Below the pieces are notes generated by a model. That model saw nothing but the letters and a program-made list of their open reading frames with translations, was not told the DNA's origin and did no database searches. The translations under genes were made by a program, and so were the position numbers. A stretch of DNA of 19,218 nucleotides, taken from assembly GCA_019120475.1 (NCBI GenBank), contig DWVA01000086.1:1-19218 (forward strand), written 5' to 3'. Shown piece after piece: positions 1-6,726 of the stretch. Source of the stretch: Candidatus Blautia intestinipullorum (lineage in GTDB: Bacteria; Bacillota; Clostridia; Lachnospirales; Lachnospiraceae). Every line of letters begins with the position of its first letter. Within the stretch, counting starts at the first letter, position 1.

Positions 1-71
1 CAAAATTTTATATACCTGATATCCAGCAAAAATATATCATCTGAATTTTTATAAAGAAAGGCGGATCTCTT

Positions 72-1295
72 ATGAAATACGATTTTACCACAATTATGGA
101 CCGGAGAGGAAAAGACGCCATTGCCGTAGACATCCCCTGTTCCGGCGGCGGAGAAGGTTTTTTTGCCGATGCACAGATAAAGGAAGGGTTTTCTGTTATT
201 CCCATGTGGGTAGCGGATATGAATTTTCCAACGGTCCCCACAATCCCGCAGGTAATCGCCCAGCGGGCCGCGCATCCGGCATATGGATATTTTCAGCCCC
301 GGAAGGCTTACTATGACGCTGTGATTCACTGGCATGAGCAGAGCTACGGCACTACCGGCCTTACACCGGAATGTATCGGTTACGAAAACGGCGTTCTGGG
401 CGGTGTGGTCAGCGCTCTCAAAATCTTTTGCCAGCCGGGAGACTCCATCATCATCCAGTCTCCTACCTATATCGGTTTCACCCACTGCGCAGAGGACAAC
501 GGATGGAAACTTGTCCTTAATCCTCTGATCCAGGATGAAACGGGAATCTGGCGCATCGACTACAAAGATCTGGAAGAAAAAGTCTCCTCCGGAAAAATCC
601 ACGCCGCCATCTTCTGTTCTCCTCATAATCCCGCAGGCCGCGTATGGGAACCCTGGGAAATTGAAAAACTGATGGATATTTACAGAAAATATGACGTATA
701 TGTTGTCTCTGATGAAATCTGGGCGGATCTTACCATGCCCGGCTTCCGCCATACCCCGACTCAGATGGTCTCTGAGGACGCCCGGATGCGCACCGTCGCT
801 CTTTACGCTCCTTCCAAAACCTTTAATCTGGCAGGGCTGGTAGGCTCCTACCATGTGATCTACAATCCTTATCTCAGGGAAAGAGTTACAAAAGCCGGGG
901 ACTCCACCCATTATAATTCCATGAATATGCTTTCCATGCATGCGCTGATCGCCGCCTACAGCCAGGAAGGACGGGAATGGCTGGAAGAGCTTCGACAAGT
1001 GTTAAATAAGAATCTGGATTATGCGGTCTCCTTCATTCATACGCATTTTCATGGAGTGAAGACCCGAAAACCGGAGGGAACCTATATGCTCTTTCTGGAT
1101 TGCACGCAATGGTGCCGTGAAAACCATACAGATATCGAAACGCTTCAGCGCTCCGGCATCGAAGCCGGCGTAATCTGGCAGGACGGACGGCCTTTCCACG
1201 GAAACTGCCACATCCGTCTGAATCTTGCCTTGCCTCACAGTCTTGTAAAAGAGGCTTTTCAGCGGATGGAAAAATATGTTTTTGTTTCCCGCTGA
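72..1295 (+). CDS. MalY/PatB-type PLP-dependent aminotransferase or cystathionine beta-lyase
   Basis: Fold-type I PLP enzyme of 407 residues, close to the usual length of MalY/PatB C-S lyases, which cleave cystathionine or related thioethers to a thiol, pyruvate and ammonia. The typical N-terminal PMWVADMNF motif is at residues 44-52. The PLP pocket is complete: HNPAGRVW (N186), VVSDEIW (D214), APSKTFNLAG with the Schiff-base lysine K249, and a C-terminal HIRLN arginine (R382) for the substrate carboxylate. The ATG at 72 follows an AAAGAAAGGCGG ribosome binding site. About 18 extra residues (22-40, Gly-rich) lie between the usual start motif and PMWVADM. No partner gene is adjacent, and a strong terminator follows. 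Family assignment is secure; whether it is a lyase, a racemase-like enzyme or a transaminase cannot be decided from sequence. Confidence 0.93.
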   Translation: MKYDFTTIMDRRGKDAIAVDIPCSGGGEGFFADAQIKEGFSVIPMWVADMNFPTVPTIPQVIAQRAAHPAYGYFQPRKAYYDAVIHWHEQSYGTTGLTPECIGYENGVLGGVVSALKIFCQPGDSIIIQSPTYIGFTHCAEDNGWKLVLNPLIQDETGIWRIDYKDLEEKVSSGKIHAAIFCSPHNPAGRVWEPWEIEKLMDIYRKYDVYVVSDEIWADLTMPGFRHTPTQMVSEDARMRTVALYAPSKTFNLAGLVGSYHVIYNPYLRERVTKAGDSTHYNSMNMLSMHALIAAYSQEGREWLEELRQVLNKNLDYAVSFIHTHFHGVKTRKPEGTYMLFLDCTQWCRENHTDIETLQRSGIEAGVIWQDGRPFHGNCHIRLNLALPHSLVKEAFQRMEKYVFVSR

Positions 1296-1389
1296 TAAGA
1301 CTGCTGATGTTTCATACTTCTGAAACTTATATTTTCTGGCTGATTTTTTATATTTTTTACAGCTCCAATATCAAAGTGTACACTATACT

Positions 1390-1454
1390 ATGCCTTTCGC
1401 ATATCAAAAACGCTTCTTTCGGAGGTCCGTTTTTGTATGTGAAAGGCATTTTTT
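1390..1454 (+). terminator. Long intrinsic terminator behind the MalY-type gene
   Basis: Inverted repeat with left arm 1390-1412 and right arm 1428-1449. It gives about 22 base pairs with one mismatch and one bulged base, then a T run (1449-1454). It ends the transcript of the upstream lyase. A TATACT hexamer at 1384-1389 just before it could be a -10, in which case the hairpin would act as an attenuator, but no -35 sits at proper spacing. Confidence 0.85.
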
Positions 1455-1548
1455 CCTGGCAGAAATCTTATATTCTCTGTCATTTTATATATTTAAGCAC
1501 ATAAATCAAAAGTTTTATAATAATATCAGGAAAAGGAGGTGTATCTTT

Positions 1549-2484
1549 ATGAAAAATCAAAAAACAATCAGTTTTGCAGCAGCAGCCGCGCTTCTCTTTA
1601 CCGGAATCTCCGCCGGCGGTGTCATTGTACAGGGAGCCGAAACTCAGGAAGCCGGAACTTATGCCTTTATCTCAAAATCCATGGACAATCCTTACAATTT
1701 TGCTATGGCCGAAGGATTTCAGGAGGTTATAGAGGAGGCCGGAGGAGAATGTGTCGTAAACCATCCCCTCAATCCATACGCAGACGACCAGATCACTATT
1801 ATCGATTCTCTGATTTCTCAGCATGTGGATGCCATCGCTATTGCCGCCAATGATGAAACCCGTCTTACGGAGTCTCTGAACGAAGCAAAAGCCGCAGGAA
1901 TCCAGATCATCACCCTGGATTCTGATACAGACCATTCCGCCCGGACTACCTTCTGCAACCAGGCGGATACGGAATTGATCGCTCAGACTATGATGGACGC
2001 CGTATATGATATTTCCGGAGGAGAAGGAGAATATGCGATCCTTTCCACCACCACTTACGCAACAAATCAGAACGCCTGGCTGGAAGCGCACCCTGATCTG
2101 AAGGTTATCTGCGCGCTTACCTCCTCAGGCATTACAGCAGCGGCTAAAACGATTTCCGAAGCAGAGACTTCTGTAAAGATCACCGGACTGGGAATGCCTT
2201 CTGAACTGGAAGCCTATATAGGAACCGGAGAAGACGCGCCCTGCCCTTACGCTTATCTGTGGAATCCAAAGGATCTGGGACGTCTGGCCGCATCTGCCTG
2301 TCTGTCGCTGGTATCCGGCGAGATCACCGGACAGGCCGGCGAAAGTGTGGAGGCTGACTCTATAGAAGGAAGTCCTTTTGAGATCACTGCTTTGCCTGAC
2401 GATCCTGAGGCTACGGAAATTCTCCTTGGAAGCATGACCTGTTTTACCCCTGACAATGTCAGCCAATGGGCGGAGGTATTCTGA
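1549..2484 (+). CDS. Rhamnose/AI-2-type ABC substrate-binding protein with an internal deletion
   Basis: Periplasmic-binding-protein-fold protein resembling RhaS/LsrB-like sugar binders. The ATG at 1549 has a perfect AAAAGGAGG nine bases upstream; the reading frame is open from 1390 but has no better start. Residues 1-30 form a signal peptide with likely cleavage near VQG-AETQ. No lipobox cysteine is seen, unlike most Gram-positive binders. Family landmarks are present: TYAFISKSMDNPYNFAMAEGF (about 37-57), IAIAANDE, ITLDSD, and the C-terminal PYAYLWNPKDLG. Relatives carry roughly 35-40 residues between ATNQN and PDLKVI, with inter-domain strands. Here NQNAWLEA runs directly into HPDLKVI at residues 174-185, so the protein (311 aa) is short and probably cannot fold into two proper lobes. 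No ABC ATPase or permease adjoins it. A possible promoter is TTAAGC-N17-TATAAT (1493-1521). Confidence 0.85.
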   Translation: MKNQKTISFAAAAALLFTGISAGGVIVQGAETQEAGTYAFISKSMDNPYNFAMAEGFQEVIEEAGGECVVNHPLNPYADDQITIIDSLISQHVDAIAIAANDETRLTESLNEAKAAGIQIITLDSDTDHSARTTFCNQADTELIAQTMMDAVYDISGGEGEYAILSTTTYATNQNAWLEAHPDLKVICALTSSGITAAAKTISEAETSVKITGLGMPSELEAYIGTGEDAPCPYAYLWNPKDLGRLAASACLSLVSGEITGQAGESVEADSIEGSPFEITALPDDPEATEILLGSMTCFTPDNVSQWAEVF

Positions 2485-2493
2485 CAGAATCGC

Positions 2494-3096
2494 TCAGTCC
2501 TCCCCTTTTCTGTACCGCAGAGGAGTACATCCGAACATTTCACGAAAAAGTTTTCCAAAATAGCTTACTGAACTGAAGCCGCAGCTTTCGCTGATGTCAA
2601 TTACTGTAGCATTGGTGCTTCTGAGCATCTGGGCTGCATCCACGTGTGCTGATCCCGACGCTTTCCGCAATATCTCTGACCTGTATATTTTCCATGTAAT
2701 GCGCATGAATAAAGCTTACCATACTGCGCAGCCGTTCCGCGTCCGCCATTCGGCTTCCTGCGGAAACATTCTCTTTTCTGAAATCCTCGGTAGCTTCCAG
2801 CAAAAGACACCATAGTTCTCCTAAGACGGAACGTATCATGAATAATTGATAAAAACCGCATCGCCTGCCCGAAGGATGAGAGAATGTTCCGGCGTCTGGA
2901 GGCAGAGCGTTCCCGAAACCACATAGTCAATTTCCAGAGCTGTATGCCAGTGCCAGCTCCTTCCGATCAGATTGTCCAATTCTACCTCCAGACAGGTATA
3001 TGGAAAATCCTCAGATAGAGAGGTAAGAATTTCCTGTCTGTTTTCATTTAGGCGAAATTCGCCAGAATAGATCGTCATATCTGCAATTATCCTCAT
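2494..3096 (-). pseudogene. AraC-family regulator with N-terminal cupin, broken by deletions and frameshifts
   Basis: Three frames hold successive parts of one AraC regulator. At 2836-3096 is the cupin start, with HWHTALEIDYVVSG and LRAGDAVFIN, then a stop. At about 2640-2839, in another frame, come the linker and first HTH (IRSVLGELW, SFIHAHYMENIQVRDIAESVGIST). At 2494-2650, in a third frame, is the second HTH and signature (AAQMLRSTN, DISESCGFSSVSYFGKLFRE, CTPLRYRK). Compared with a normal regulator of about 280-300 residues, the second half of the cupin domain (roughly 90 residues) and the linker between the two HTHs (roughly 25-40 residues) are missing. It probably once regulated the neighbouring binding-protein locus, whose end is only nine bases away, convergent. 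It is not expected to be functional. Confidence 0.85.
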
Positions 3097-3102
3097 AATA
3101 TA

Positions 3103-3132
3103 TTGAATATTTTATACTATTAATGATATAAT
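3103..3132 (+). promoter_or_regulatory. Promoter of the phosphoribosyltransferase-like gene
   Basis: TTGAAT (3103-3108), an 18-base spacer and a perfect TATAAT (3127-3132). It lies in the AT-rich gap between the broken AraC gene and the start at 3192. The predicted transcript start is near 3139, giving a leader of about 50 bases with a GGAGG site at 3180-3184. Confidence 0.6.
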
Positions 3133-3191
3133 AAATTAACTTTAAAGTACATGTCTTTTTTTACAAAAACAAAATAAAAGGAGGTCGTTTT

Positions 3192-3833
3192 ATGGAATCT
3201 AAGATGTTCAAGATCTATGCCCGCAGCGATGAGCGTATCCAGCTCAAAGTCTATCCGGGACACTTTGCCACTCCCCAGTCTCACATCACTCATTTTATGG
3301 ATATCACCACCATGAAGTCCCGAAGCTCAGAGGCAAGAAGAATTGCGGAAGCTCTTGCCGTCCACTATGAGGCATCTATTCCTATTGACACTATTGTGTG
3401 CATGGACGGCCTGGAGGTTGTAGGCGCTTATCTGGCGGAGGAACTGACCAAGGCAGGTGTTCTCTCTCTGAACGCGCATCAGACCATTTATATCACTTCT
3501 CCGGAATATAACAGCGTAGGACAGATGATCTTCCGGGATAATGTACAGCCGATGATCCGGGGAAAGAACGTCCTGATCCTGAACGGAGCTGTCACGACCG
3601 GAGAAACCCTTGCGAGAGCTGTGGAAAGTGTTCTTTACTACGGAGGCCAGATAAGAGGGATCGCAGCGATTTTCAGTGCGGTTTCCAGTGTGGCCCAGCT
3701 TCCTGTACACTCTATTTTCCAGCAGAGAGATATTCCGGATTATGGAAGCTATAAATCCCACGACTGTCCTATGTGCAGAAATCATCAGAAAATTGACGCC
3801 ATTGTAAACGGCTCCGGTTACTCAAAGCTCTGA
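3192..3833 (+). CDS. Orotate-phosphoribosyltransferase-like protein with altered PRPP loop
   Basis: A 213-residue type I phosphoribosyltransferase-fold protein. Family members bind PRPP and a nucleobase or orotate. The expected PRPP loop is at about 127-140, reading VLILNGAVTTGETL: the TTG part is kept, but the two acidic residues of the classical VDD motif are replaced by N-G. A CPMC pair (192-195) followed by KIDAIVNGSGYSKL at the C-terminus could bind a metal. Start at 3192 is supported by AAAGGAGG. The gene has its own promoter and a terminator hairpin downstream. No pyrimidine genes are adjacent, so a biosynthetic role is doubtful; a regulatory or nucleotide-sensing role is possible (inference). 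Similar clostridial proteins are usually annotated simply as phosphoribosyltransferase. Confidence 0.8.
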   Translation: MESKMFKIYARSDERIQLKVYPGHFATPQSHITHFMDITTMKSRSSEARRIAEALAVHYEASIPIDTIVCMDGLEVVGAYLAEELTKAGVLSLNAHQTIYITSPEYNSVGQMIFRDNVQPMIRGKNVLILNGAVTTGETLARAVESVLYYGGQIRGIAAIFSAVSSVAQLPVHSIFQQRDIPDYGSYKSHDCPMCRNHQKIDAIVNGSGYSKL

Positions 3834-3879
3834 CATCCCGCGGATATCTATAATTCTGATTATCCGCTGCACAAAGAAA

Positions 3880-3916
3880 AGCCATGCAGAGAACGTTTTT
3901 TGCTTTCTGCATGGCT
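3880..3916. terminator. Bidirectional terminator between convergent genes
   Basis: Perfect 11-base-pair stem (3880-3890 with 3906-3916) and a 15-base loop, extendable by A/T pairs. Read on the minus strand it is followed by TTTTCTTT, so it mainly ends the secreted-protein gene; it also lies 47 bases after the stop of the plus-strand gene. Confidence 0.75.
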
Positions 3917-3967
3917 CTTCCTGCCGATGATGATCGAAATAGAAGAATCTTTGCCGCACCGCGCTGT

Positions 3968-4858
3968 TTACGGGTTCTTCAGATCTACTGTTTCACCCAG
4001 CGTATTGGTTCCTACAGCAGTATTCCTGTCGACCGTGTACCAGTCGAAGGTAGCCGTGTGATCTCCCATATCTTCATATAAGTGGATCGACACCATATTT
4101 CCATCGGTGCTGTCAACCACCACATACTGAGGAGAGATACCTGAATTGCGCGCCTCGCAGTATGTTCTTGCCATAGTACACAGCTCTTCATCCGTATAGC
4201 CTGTACTGCCTGCATTCCCCGTCTGTCCGGTCTGGTCTTCTTTTCCCCACTTCCGGATTTCTTTCAGCGTATATCCGCCCCACATACTTTCTTCATTTTG
4301 CGTCAGCAGGACACAAAAAGCGGACGTATAGGACGGCTCTTCCGAAAATTCCGGCGCGTATTGGACGCTTCCCTCTATCTGGATATCTGTTTTCGATATC
4401 CGGCTTACTTTGCTGATATCCGGCCGCTCATGTCCATATGCCGCCGAAGGAGTAAAACCGCCGATTTCTATATTCCCGTCCGTCAGCTTCATATTCCCGT
4501 TCATCTCATAGTCGCTTCTTCCCACAGAGTTCTGCAGATAGGCTTTCAGCTTGTCCTCCGGAATTTTCCATCCGCTTGTACCTCCGCTCAGTTCCGTAAT
4601 CTCCGGCGCGGTTCCGTCAATAAAGGGAACTGACAGCCAGACAGACCAGGTGAGAAACCTGTCTAAAAAGTCCTGATCAATTTCTTTATTTTCCGAAAAA
4701 TACATTCCATTTTCCCCGGCGTCCACAGCCGCCAGAAGATCCAGAAGATCTGTTACCTTCTCCTGAACGTCTTCACTCAGCACAGGCGCTTCCTCTGCCG
4801 CCAGACACGGCTGGGCAAAAAACAGCACTGCTATAATGAGACATAAAACCTTTTTCAT
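3968..4858 (-). CDS. Secreted protein of unknown function
   Basis: 296 residues with a clear signal peptide (MKKVLCLIIAVLFFAQPCLA, likely cut after residue 20). The cysteine at 18 does not sit in a lipobox. The mature part begins acidic and helical (21-75). An aromatic stretch WSVWLSVPF is at 71-79, a middle segment contains WKIPEDKLKAYLQN (97-110), and a Gly/Thr-rich linker is at 207-222. The C-terminal unit (222-296) carries TDEELCTMARTYCEA and ends in DWYTVDRNTAVGTNTLGETVDL, a pattern I associate with small secreted domains of Clostridia. AGGGAGG precedes the ATG, and a strong promoter lies 45-70 bases upstream. It stands alone, divergent from the DUF4317 gene. No enzymatic motif is visible; function not assigned. 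Confidence 0.8.
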   Translation of the reverse strand: MKKVLCLIIAVLFFAQPCLAAEEAPVLSEDVQEKVTDLLDLLAAVDAGENGMYFSENKEIDQDFLDRFLTWSVWLSVPFIDGTAPEITELSGGTSGWKIPEDKLKAYLQNSVGRSDYEMNGNMKLTDGNIEIGGFTPSAAYGHERPDISKVSRISKTDIQIEGSVQYAPEFSEEPSYTSAFCVLLTQNEESMWGGYTLKEIRKWGKEDQTGQTGNAGSTGYTDEELCTMARTYCEARNSGISPQYVVVDSTDGNMVSIHLYEDMGDHTATFDWYTVDRNTAVGTNTLGETVDLKNP

Positions 4859-4900
4859 AAATATCCCTCCCTTTTCTGAAAATACATATGATTCTTTTTT

Positions 4901-4929
4901 ATTATATTAAATCTTTCTGCATTTCTCAA
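4901..4929 (-). promoter_or_regulatory. Promoter of the secreted-protein gene
   Basis: On the minus strand: TTGAGA (4929-4924), a 17-base spacer, TATAAT (4906-4901). Eleven of twelve consensus positions match. It is divergent from the promoter at 4964-4992. Confidence 0.7.
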
Positions 4930-4963
4930 TATTTCCGTACCGTTTCCGTGGATTTTCCCCCTC

Positions 4964-4992
4964 TTGTCCCCCATCCTGATTCAGGTTATAAT
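4964..4992 (+). promoter_or_regulatory. Promoter of the DUF4317 gene
   Basis: TTGTCC (4964-4969), a 17-base spacer, TATAAT (4987-4992). It predicts a leader of about 100 bases before the GTG start at 5098. Confidence 0.6.
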
Positions 4993-5008
4993 AAATTGTT
5001 GTTCCTCT

Positions 5009-5066
5009 CTGCCTTTTCCGGCAGGTGAGACAGAACCGTTGTACCGGCGGATACTCAAATCCGCCG
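5009..5066 (+). promoter_or_regulatory. Structured 5' leader of the DUF4317 gene
   Basis: Two successive hairpins lie in the leader: CTGCC/GGCAG (5009-5013, 5020-5024) and CGGCGGAT/ATCCGCCG (5045-5052, 5059-5066) with a six-base loop. No T run follows, so neither is a terminator. They may stabilise the mRNA or bind a regulator; no known riboswitch was recognised. Confidence 0.5.
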
Positions 5067-5097
5067 CTGAAATAATCTGAACAGGAGATGAATATCT

Positions 5098-6285
5098 GTG
5101 AATAAAAAAGAAATCGCTGAAATAAAGAAACAATTTACCCCTGCCAACTGTGCCATTACCCGCATCTGCGGCTGCTATGTAGACGGCGAAAAGAATATCA
5201 AGACGAAATTAAAAGAGGCGTTTCTCTCTCTTTCTGAGGAGGAGACTTTCAAATACTTTGAAATTTTCCGCAAGACTCTTTCCGGAACTCTCGGCAAAAA
5301 TCTCATCAATATGGAATTTCCGCTGGAGCAGGAAAAGGAGGGCGGCGCCCAGGAATTTCTTCTTCGTCTGAGAGGAAGCAAGCTGCAGGACGAAGATCTG
5401 CTGGATGAATTTTATGATAAAGTGATCCAGTCCTATGATTACGGTGAAAATTACTATATCATCCTGATCCATAGCGTATATGACATTCCCGGTAAATCTT
5501 CCGACGGCACAGAAATGTTTGACGCTTCCGATGAAATTTACGATCATATCCTCTGCAGCATATGCCCGGTGAAGCTGTCCAAGGCGGGGCTCTGCTATAA
5601 CGCGGAAACAAACAACATTGAAGACAGGATCCGGGACTGGATCGTGGAAATGCCGGATCTCGGCTTTCTTTTTCCGGTGTTTAATGACCGCAGCACCGAT
5701 ATCCACGGGCTTCTCTATTATACAAAGAATGCGGAACAGCTCCGCACTTCTTTTGTAGACGAACTTTTCGGCTGCGCCGCTCCCCTTTCCGCAGGAGGAC
5801 AGCGGGATTCCTTTAATGCCCTGGTGGAGGAAACGCTGGGAGAGGACTGCGCCTATGATACTGTTATGAATATTCATGAAAAACTGAATGAATGGGCTGA
5901 ATCGCAGAAGGATGCCCCGGAACCCGCTGTTCTTACAAAACCGGAAGTCAAACGTCTTTTTGAGGAATGCGGTGTAAAAGAGGATAAGTTGGAGACCTTT
6001 GACGCCTGCTACGAAGCTACGGCAGGAGAAGACGCCGCTCTTATGGCTTCCAATATTACAAACACCAGAAGAATGGAGATCAAAACTCCTGATGTGGTGA
6101 TCCATGTAGATCCCGACCGGGCAGAGCTTGTCGAGACCAGAGTGATCGACGGCAGACGCTGCCTGGTGATCCCTATGGAAGATAACGTGGAAATCAACGG
6201 CATCCGCGTGACAGCAGGTCCCAGGGAGACTTCCGCCACATCCCTGGACAACTCTGCCTCCGGTGAGGGGAAAGATATGGAATAA
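5098..6285 (+). CDS. DUF4317 family protein
   Basis: 395-residue cytoplasmic protein matching the DUF4317 family, which is common in Lachnospiraceae and of unknown function. The typical start MNKKEIAEIKKQFTPANCAI and ICGCYVDGEKN (about 23-34) are present, followed by FEIFRKTLSG and YYIILIHSVYDIP. The C-terminal part has KRLFEECGV and IKTPDVVIHVDPDRAELV, with a short disordered acidic tail. Translation starts at GTG 5098 with AGGAG ten bases upstream; the ATG at 5088 is out of frame and opens only a five-codon frame. No signal peptide or membrane segment is visible. It has its own promoter and structured leader and is followed by the riboswitch-controlled symporter, with no clear terminator in between. 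Confidence 0.88.
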   Translation: MNKKEIAEIKKQFTPANCAITRICGCYVDGEKNIKTKLKEAFLSLSEEETFKYFEIFRKTLSGTLGKNLINMEFPLEQEKEGGAQEFLLRLRGSKLQDEDLLDEFYDKVIQSYDYGENYYIILIHSVYDIPGKSSDGTEMFDASDEIYDHILCSICPVKLSKAGLCYNAETNNIEDRIRDWIVEMPDLGFLFPVFNDRSTDIHGLLYYTKNAEQLRTSFVDELFGCAAPLSAGGQRDSFNALVEETLGEDCAYDTVMNIHEKLNEWAESQKDAPEPAVLTKPEVKRLFEECGVKEDKLETFDACYEATAGEDAALMASNITNTRRMEIKTPDVVIHVDPDRAELVETRVIDGRRCLVIPMEDNVEINGIRVTAGPRETSATSLDNSASGEGKDME

Positions 6286-6300
6286 ATACGAAACGCCAAA

Positions 6301-6330
6301 ATGTCCGCATCACATTTTCATATGTCCGCA
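6301..6330 (+). repeat. Two direct copies of ATGTCCGCA upstream of the symporter promoter
   Basis: ATGTCCGCA occurs at 6301-6309 and again at 6322-6330, exactly 21 bases apart, which places both on the same face of the helix. The second copy ends 18 bases before the -35 box. This is the geometry expected of an activator operator; the protein is unknown. Confidence 0.5.
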
Positions 6331-6348
6331 CAACAATTACAAAATCTA

Positions 6349-6377
6349 TTGACAACCGCCATAATTCCGACTATAAT
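6349..6377 (+). promoter_or_regulatory. Consensus promoter of the symporter transcript
   Basis: Perfect TTGACA (6349-6354), a 17-base spacer and perfect TATAAT (6372-6377). The expected start is near 6384, shortly before the first riboswitch aptamer. Such a strong promoter fits a gene controlled mainly by premature termination. Confidence 0.85.
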
Positions 6378-6400
6378 CTTCCATGGCAATTACATATTGT

Positions 6401-6575
6401 GCCAGCAGAAAGCTGCAGGAAAGAGGCCCTGCCCGCCGAAGGAATCACACTCTCAGGCGTTTTCAAAAGAAAACAGGACTGCAGCCGGATGGCTCTCTGG
6501 AGAATCCCGGTCAACGGGTGCCGAAGGTGAAAGGAAACGGAAGTTTCTGAATCTCTCAGGCAAAAGGACAGTGAA
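6401..6575 (+). promoter_or_regulatory. Tandem glycine riboswitch (gcvT type)
   Basis: Two glycine aptamers in series. Aptamer 1 (about 6401-6482) has the core CCCGCCGAAGGAA and CTCTCAGGCG, followed by a variable hairpin and ACAGGAC. Aptamer 2 (about 6484-6575) has GGAGAATCCC, GGTGCCGAAGG and the nearly invariant CTCTCAGGCAAAAGGACAG. These are the conserved glycine-binding core and P3 elements of the family. The element lies between a perfect promoter and a terminator ahead of an alanine/glycine:cation symporter. In other Firmicutes, riboswitches of this placement turn the transporter off when glycine is high; here that is inferred. Confidence 0.93.
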
Positions 6576-6671
6576 TGAATACTCGGACTGCAGATATCTT
6601 ATCTGTTTTTTTGTGCATGGCGATATCAATGTACAGATTACAGACTGCATTATCCCTGCATACCTGTATCA

Positions 6672-6714
6672 GGTTCACCGGAGTTTTATTCTCCTGTGGG
6701 CCTTTTTATTTTTT
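6672..6714 (+). terminator. Riboswitch expression-platform terminator
   Basis: Stem 6672-6683 with 6691-6702 (twelve positions, one mismatch, two G-U pairs), loop TTTTATT, then a T-rich tail 6703-6714. The tail ends directly at the AGGAGG of the symporter gene. GGTGAA in the core of aptamer 2 (6526-6531) is complementary to TTCACC in the left arm (6674-6679). This could provide the alternative pairing that links glycine binding to termination. A weaker hairpin plus T7 at 6591-6612 might be an additional termination point. Confidence 0.8.
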
Positions 6715-6726
6715 AGGAGGGGAATT

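Noticed and set aside
5088..5105. Five-codon frame ATG..TAA just before the DUF4317 GTG start
   Set aside because: Overlap with the start looks like a coupling leader, but the binding site spacing favours the GTG and such short frames arise by chance.
5209..6105. 298-codon minus-strand frame opposite the DUF4317 gene
   Set aside because: Antisense shadow of a well-supported gene; no ribosome binding site and no protein family recognised.
6301..6726. Longer N-terminus of the symporter reading from 6301
   Set aside because: This part is promoter, glycine riboswitch and terminator; the family starts at MELITNIVN with AGGAGG directly upstream.
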